From a bacterium (GTDB taxonomy: Bacteria; Patescibacteriota; Patescibacteriia; CAIQCM01), in the NCBI GenBank assembly GCA_023246535.1, contig JAHFIF010000004.1, positions 6,875 to 22,136 on the forward strand: 15,262 nucleotides of DNA. Direction: 5' to 3'. Positions 12,601-15,262 of the stretch are shown here, one piece after another. The notes beneath the pieces were generated by a model that saw only the letters and a list, made by a program, of their open reading frames with translations, was not told the DNA's origin and made no database searches. How positions within the stretch are numbered: the stretch's first letter is position 1; each line of letters begins with the position of its first letter. The position numbers and the translations under genes were made by a program.

Positions 12601-14066
12601 GGGAGCGCGCCTTTGATATTTTCATCGGCCTTCTTCGTCTTTTCGGCGTAATCTTTATTGGCACTGGCGGAAAAAGCCATGCCCACGCGGGTGGTCAACC
12701 TACCCAAAACCGGAACCGTGCTCAGCCGATTGCCCACTTTATTCCCGCCGGCCAAACTTTGGCCCATTACCGCCTTACCCCTCGTAAGGGCGGCTTTTCC
12801 GTAAGAAGATCGCGCCGCCAAGACGATGCCGGCACCGATCGGACCGCCAACCAACGCACCGGCGGCAACAGGCGCTGCTTTCCCGGCCGCCCACGTCGTC
12901 TTTTTGACGCCGTAGTTAAGCGCGCCTTGGGCGTATTTCTTCCCCTTGCTCATGGCCGCGCCAGCCAGCGAGCCGCCGACGCCGCTGAATTCCTTGGCAA
13001 AACCAAGACCCATGAGGAGCATGCACGAAGCCACGATAAAGCGGATCAAATTTTCCTGAGAGCATGAATCGGTCGGACCGCAGTCGACCGAGGTGTTTTC
13101 GTTTCCAGCCGCACTGGTGTCTTTAAGCTCCGTGCCGGTAACGTCCGATCCGTGCGAGTTCTGGAAAGACACCAAGGAGAGCCAAAGGAAGAACGCGACG
13201 ATCGGGCCGGTCGTCAGCTCGGCGGAAAACTTTTTCCACCACGTGGCATAATGCTCGTGCGTCATGTCGGAGGCGCCCAACGCAAAGGCCAGCGGCGAGA
13301 GCACGACCAGCATCCAGAGCGTCACCATGCGCACCGTGAGCGCCACGACCAAAACGGCGATGATCACGGTAATAATGATCATCATGAGCAAAGACAAAAT
13401 ATAGGCGCCCAACATCGAGGCAAAACTCAAAGCCGCCGTTCCGGGCGCAACGCTGTTTATTTTCGATATGCCGAGCGCTTCGACAAAGTTTCCGCCGGCC
13501 GCCTGGGCAAAACCGTTGACAAAGGTCAACATCACCAATTGCGAGATATCGATGAAGAGCCCGGCGATCGTCCGGCTAAAATTTACCAAAATGGCGAAAA
13601 GGAGAATGCGAAAAACTTTTTTAACCCCGCCAAAACGCTCCGGATTAACGATTGAACCGATCGACACCACCAAGATGATGGCCACAAAGAAAAGATTGGC
13701 CACATCGCGAACCACGATCCAACCGGTCGTAATAGCCGGCGAATCCATGTAAGAGTTATAACCTGCGACCAGCAAAAGAATGTGAATAAGCGCAATCGTG
13801 AGAAGACCGAGCGCGTTAACGACAAATTGGATGATCGCGCTAACGGCGCTCAGGACCATGTTGCCGATCCAACTGGATTCGACGGTTGCCGCAGGAGCGG
13901 CCGGCGGCTTGGCGGGAGCGGCCGGCGTGGCGGCAGGGGTGGCGGGATCGCCGGGCGCGGCGTAAACCGGCTGCGGCGCAACAAAAACCGCCGACGGCAA
14001 AATAACCGCGAACGAGATAACGGCCAAAAACAGAAGTGGAATGAATTTCCGCAAATTGTGCTTCAT
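11490..14066 (-). CDS. VirB6/TrbL-like polytopic membrane protein with long soluble tail
   Basis: This is the predicted channel-forming inner-membrane subunit of a type IV secretion-like machine. The 858-residue product begins with a signal-like segment (KHNLRKF then hydrophobic 10-30, possible cleavage after VYA at 34-36) and an Ala/Pro-rich stretch (37-61). The membrane domain has hydrophobic segments near 67-101, 116-140, 150-183, 213-263, 286-301 and 340-356. The WMLVVLSPLAFALGA segment (251-265) and the downstream TWWKKF (275-280) resemble TrbL/VirB6. A loop with Cys329, Cys335 and Cys348 may be extracytoplasmic. Residues 360-480 are Gly/Ala/Lys-rich. Residues 490-858 are a hydrophilic, Lys/Asp/Asn-rich tail with no recognised domain, encoded by DNA of lower GC. 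It is the first gene of the operon, preceded by an extended -10 promoter, and no Shine-Dalgarno sequence is seen. The family call is by topology and context. Confidence 0.85.
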   Translation of the reverse strand: MKHNLRKFIPLLFLAVISFAVILPSAVFVAPQPVYAAPGDPATPAATPAAPAKPPAAPAATVESSWIGNMVLSAVSAIIQFVVNALGLLTIALIHILLLVAGYNSYMDSPAITTGWIVVRDVANLFFVAIILVVSIGSIVNPERFGGVKKVFRILLFAILVNFSRTIAGLFIDISQLVMLTFVNGFAQAAGGNFVEALGISKINSVAPGTAALSFASMLGAYILSLLMMIIITVIIAVLVVALTVRMVTLWMLVVLSPLAFALGASDMTHEHYATWWKKFSAELTTGPIVAFFLWLSLVSFQNSHGSDVTGTELKDTSAAGNENTSVDCGPTDSCSQENLIRFIVASCMLLMGLGFAKEFSGVGGSLAGAAMSKGKKYAQGALNYGVKKTTWAAGKAAPVAAGALVGGPIGAGIVLAARSSYGKAALTRGKAVMGQSLAGGNKVGNRLSTVPVLGRLTTRVGMAFSASANKDYAEKTKKADENIKGALPRQLVAMSMGHGVDKATEMAAKVAAASKATKDTGWDDAAKSKALNEAESYFKSAGNKSGLDEIEKQRKKNPLLVDALEPATDGSPRTKREQFVQKMSGSDLVELDPKSIEEIAGFMTPNQREHIKKNGGAEREHAVDAWEAGHPPTPDKLASDLKTGTQRPDDVNAHSLENVDIAVRLSADDLKGKLNEILKTPAKKESFRRGVTNALNSAPNDRIDAATGRYTPGSQQAAEGLVRAGGNIRDAFRVDSSGGFTNVSPSGADTSLADQNAFMTAMRGSNYADVAFGTDPALLAPSANNFVKRVMTDISIMNVGRLNSMRQSANGNADQLKVIDALASAMHEAFTRRAAVAGPDQKKYQRQVSQLEDNYSV

Positions 14067-14086
14067 GCGGATAAGTGGTTTCGTTT

Positions 14087-14095
14087 ATTATAACA
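14087..14095 (-). promoter_or_regulatory. Extended -10 promoter of the type IV secretion-like operon
   Basis: On the minus strand the sequence reads TGTTATAAT, a perfect extended -10 (TGnTATAAT). It ends 20 nt before the ATG at 14066, predicting a leader of about 13 nt without a Shine-Dalgarno sequence. I see no good -35, which extended -10 promoters do not need. It lies in the only sizeable non-coding gap upstream of the operon, just after the terminator of the preceding gene. Confidence 0.6.
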
Positions 14096-14176
14096 GATTT
14101 TGAGAATGATAGTTAGGGCGTTTGGGAGAATATCCAATATCGAATTTTTAATAGATAATCCATTTAATAAACCTAA

Positions 14177-14208
14177 GAAAAAGGCTGAATTTCGGAAGAA
14201 ATTCAGCC
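14177..14208 (-). terminator. Intrinsic terminator of the Thr-rich surface-protein gene
   Basis: An 11-bp perfect stem (14183-14193 with 14198-14208) closes a 4-nt loop. On the minus strand it is followed by five Us (14178-14182). It starts 7 nt after the stop codon of the upstream minus-strand gene and insulates the type IV secretion-like operon from it. The rest of the gap 14096-14176 is AT-rich with nothing else I can support. Confidence 0.85.
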
Positions 14209-14215
14209 CGGAGTT

Positions 14216-15262
14216 TTAATCGCCCATTGGCGTTAACGTTGAACCGTCCCAGTAAGCCGCGCCGTCGCAGCCGGTGGACTCGCAGTGGAGCCACTTGCGG
14301 GCGGCGGGCGTGGCTTTGGGCGCGGTCATGTACATAGCACCGTTGTCAGCAACAGAATCGCGCGGACAAATCGCGGACGAACATGGCGCCAGAGGAACAT
14401 CGGCCCAGAAATAATAGAGCCCCTTCCCCCGCCCCGTGAAGTTCCAGCAAAAACGTCCGCCGTCTTCGTCTGATGCGGGCCCCTTGGCGGCATCGGCGCC
14501 CGGCCCGCTCCAAATGAGCAAGATCGCCTGATCGCCGCCGGCGAAATAGGCGGCATTAAGACACAGTTCGCCGCCGCCGTCCGCCCAAACCCAGGAAAGG
14601 TCGATGACGGGCGTCGACGAAGCGGCGCTTGTGACAGTCGTTGACGCAGTGGACGTCACGGCCGACGTTGCGGTCGCTACCGCCGTTACCGAGGCAGTGA
14701 CGATTGCCGTGGCCGTTGCGGTTGTCGTCGTGACATAGGTCGGAAAAACAACGGTGACCGCCGTCGAACTGGCCGTATGCGTGCCGGTCGTTGCGGTTCC
14801 GGTATTTGTCACTGTGACGGACGAGGTTGGCGACGACGTGGCCGTTGACGTCGATGTCGTCTTTGTCGCCGTTGCGGTGGAAGTTGCCGTAGCGGTCGGC
14901 AAGGAAGTCGCCACGCTTGTCTCGATCGGATCGGTTTCGGTTTCCGTGTCCGTCGGTGTTGAGGTGGCAACCGCCGTCGCAGTGGCCGTTGGCGTGTTTG
15001 TCGTCACCGTCGTCCTGGTGGAGGTGGCAGTTACGGTCGGCGTCGAAGTGGCCACCGATGTTGCCGTTGTCGTGGCCGTTGCGGTCGGAAAAAGCCCGAC
15101 GCTTTCATCATCGGCGCAAGACAAAAGATACGCTTCGTCGAGGCACAAAATTCCGGCAACGCAATCGCCAACGGCATCGACCTTCGCCGCCAGCGTGCCG
15201 GCGGGGATTTCGACGACATTGTCCCAATCATACCCGGCCTCGACAAACACCGAACCGAATTT
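14216..15262 (-). CDS. Thr-rich stalk surface or secreted protein, 5' end outside the window
   Basis: The frame stays open to the window edge (codons for K, F, G, S precede the GTG at 15248-15250), so the N-terminus and any signal peptide are missing. Numbering from that GTG, residues 1-54 are the end of a domain with Cys30, 36 and 45. Residues 55-214 are a stalk made almost only of Thr, Ala, Ser and Val with scattered Pro (motifs such as TATATS and STPT). Residues 215-344 form a compact C-terminal domain with Trp-rich strands (DLSWVWADGGGELCLN, AILLIWSGPG, FCWNFTGRGKGLYYFWAD) and Cys230, 268, 290, 295, 323 and 328. Mucin-like Thr/Ser stalks are typical of exported, often O-glycosylated proteins, and the cysteines suggest disulphides, so an extracellular location is inferred. 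No family is recognised. The gene ends in its own terminator and is not part of the secretion operon. Confidence 0.75.
   Translation of the reverse strand, partial: KFGSVFVEAGYDWDNVVEIPAGTLAAKVDAVGDCVAGILCLDEAYLLSCADDESVGLFPTATATTTATSVATSTPTVTATSTRTTVTTNTPTATATAVATSTPTDTETETDPIETSVATSLPTATATSTATATKTTSTSTATSSPTSSVTVTNTGTATTGTHTASSTAVTVVFPTYVTTTTATATAIVTASVTAVATATSAVTSTASTTVTSAASSTPVIDLSWVWADGGGELCLNAAYFAGGDQAILLIWSGPGADAAKGPASDEDGGRFCWNFTGRGKGLYYFWADVPLAPCSSAICPRDSVADNGAMYMTAPKATPAARKWLHCESTGCDGAAYWDGSTLTPMGD
14620..15100. repeat. Low-complexity DNA repeats encoding the Thr/Ala/Ser stalk
   Basis: The plus strand repeats short units such as GCCGTTGCGGT and GTTGCGGTCG, with GACGT and GTGGC variants, at irregular spacing. 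This is coding DNA for the stalk, but recurrence of identical octamers such as GTTGCGGT suggests expansion by slippage or recombination beyond simple amino-acid bias. Confidence 0.6.

Noticed and set aside
12570..13655. Plus-strand Arg/His-rich open frames opposite the VirB6-like gene
   Set aside because: They are shadows of a polytopic membrane protein gene, with no domain and implausible composition.
1..15262. CRISPR array, insertion sequence, integrase or phage genes
   Set aside because: No regularly spaced direct repeats, transposase or integrase motifs were seen on either strand.

Overview
The window looks like a chromosomal segment of a Candidate Phyla Radiation (Patescibacteria) bacterium, probably of the Parcubacteria type. 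This is inferred from protein resemblance and gene content. The window holds a PrgI / TraC-like / VirB4 / VirB6-TrbL-like cluster with no relaxase, a histidine phosphatase subfamily with an altered RHG motif, small CPR-type membrane proteins, and very few Shine-Dalgarno sequences. Base composition is GC-rich for that group (about 55-65% in most lines I counted by hand). Most genes stop with TAA or TAG.

Left part, plus strand (1-4946): a CCA-adding tRNA nucleotidyltransferase with an HD domain, a membrane-anchored class I methyltransferase resembling the FAM173/ATPSC-KMT group, a histidine phosphatase-superfamily protein lacking the Arg of RHG, a glycogen synthase (GlgA), a small membrane protein whose natural N-terminus is cut by an in-frame TGA, and a tRNA-Arg with anticodon GCG. 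Several of these genes have a TATAAT-like box 6-16 nt before the start codon, suggesting leaderless or nearly leaderless mRNAs. A strong bidirectional terminator separates this block from the next.

Middle and right part, minus strand (14095 down to 4992): one compact operon read right to left. In order: an 858-residue VirB6/TrbL-like polytopic membrane protein, a Pro/Ala-rich protein now split by a one-base frameshift, PrgI, a TraC-like domain protein, a VirB4/TraC ATPase, and a membrane-anchored protein with a VirB8/NTF2-like outer domain. These are followed by a 122-bp centred imperfect palindrome and comF. This is a minimal type IV secretion-like machine. No relaxase, VirD4, VirB9, VirB10, VirB11 or pilin lies within the window. 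The adjacent comF makes DNA uptake one possible role, which is inference only.

Far right (14177-15262), minus strand: the 3' part of a surface or secreted protein with a long Thr/Ala/Ser/Val-rich stalk, ending in a clear intrinsic terminator.

Two genes carry single-base lesions (the TGA at 4379 and the frameshift at 11019-11025). An internal protein repeat spans the frameshift, so the intact ancestral reading frame can be reconstructed. Whether the lesions are biological or assembly errors cannot be told from the sequence alone.
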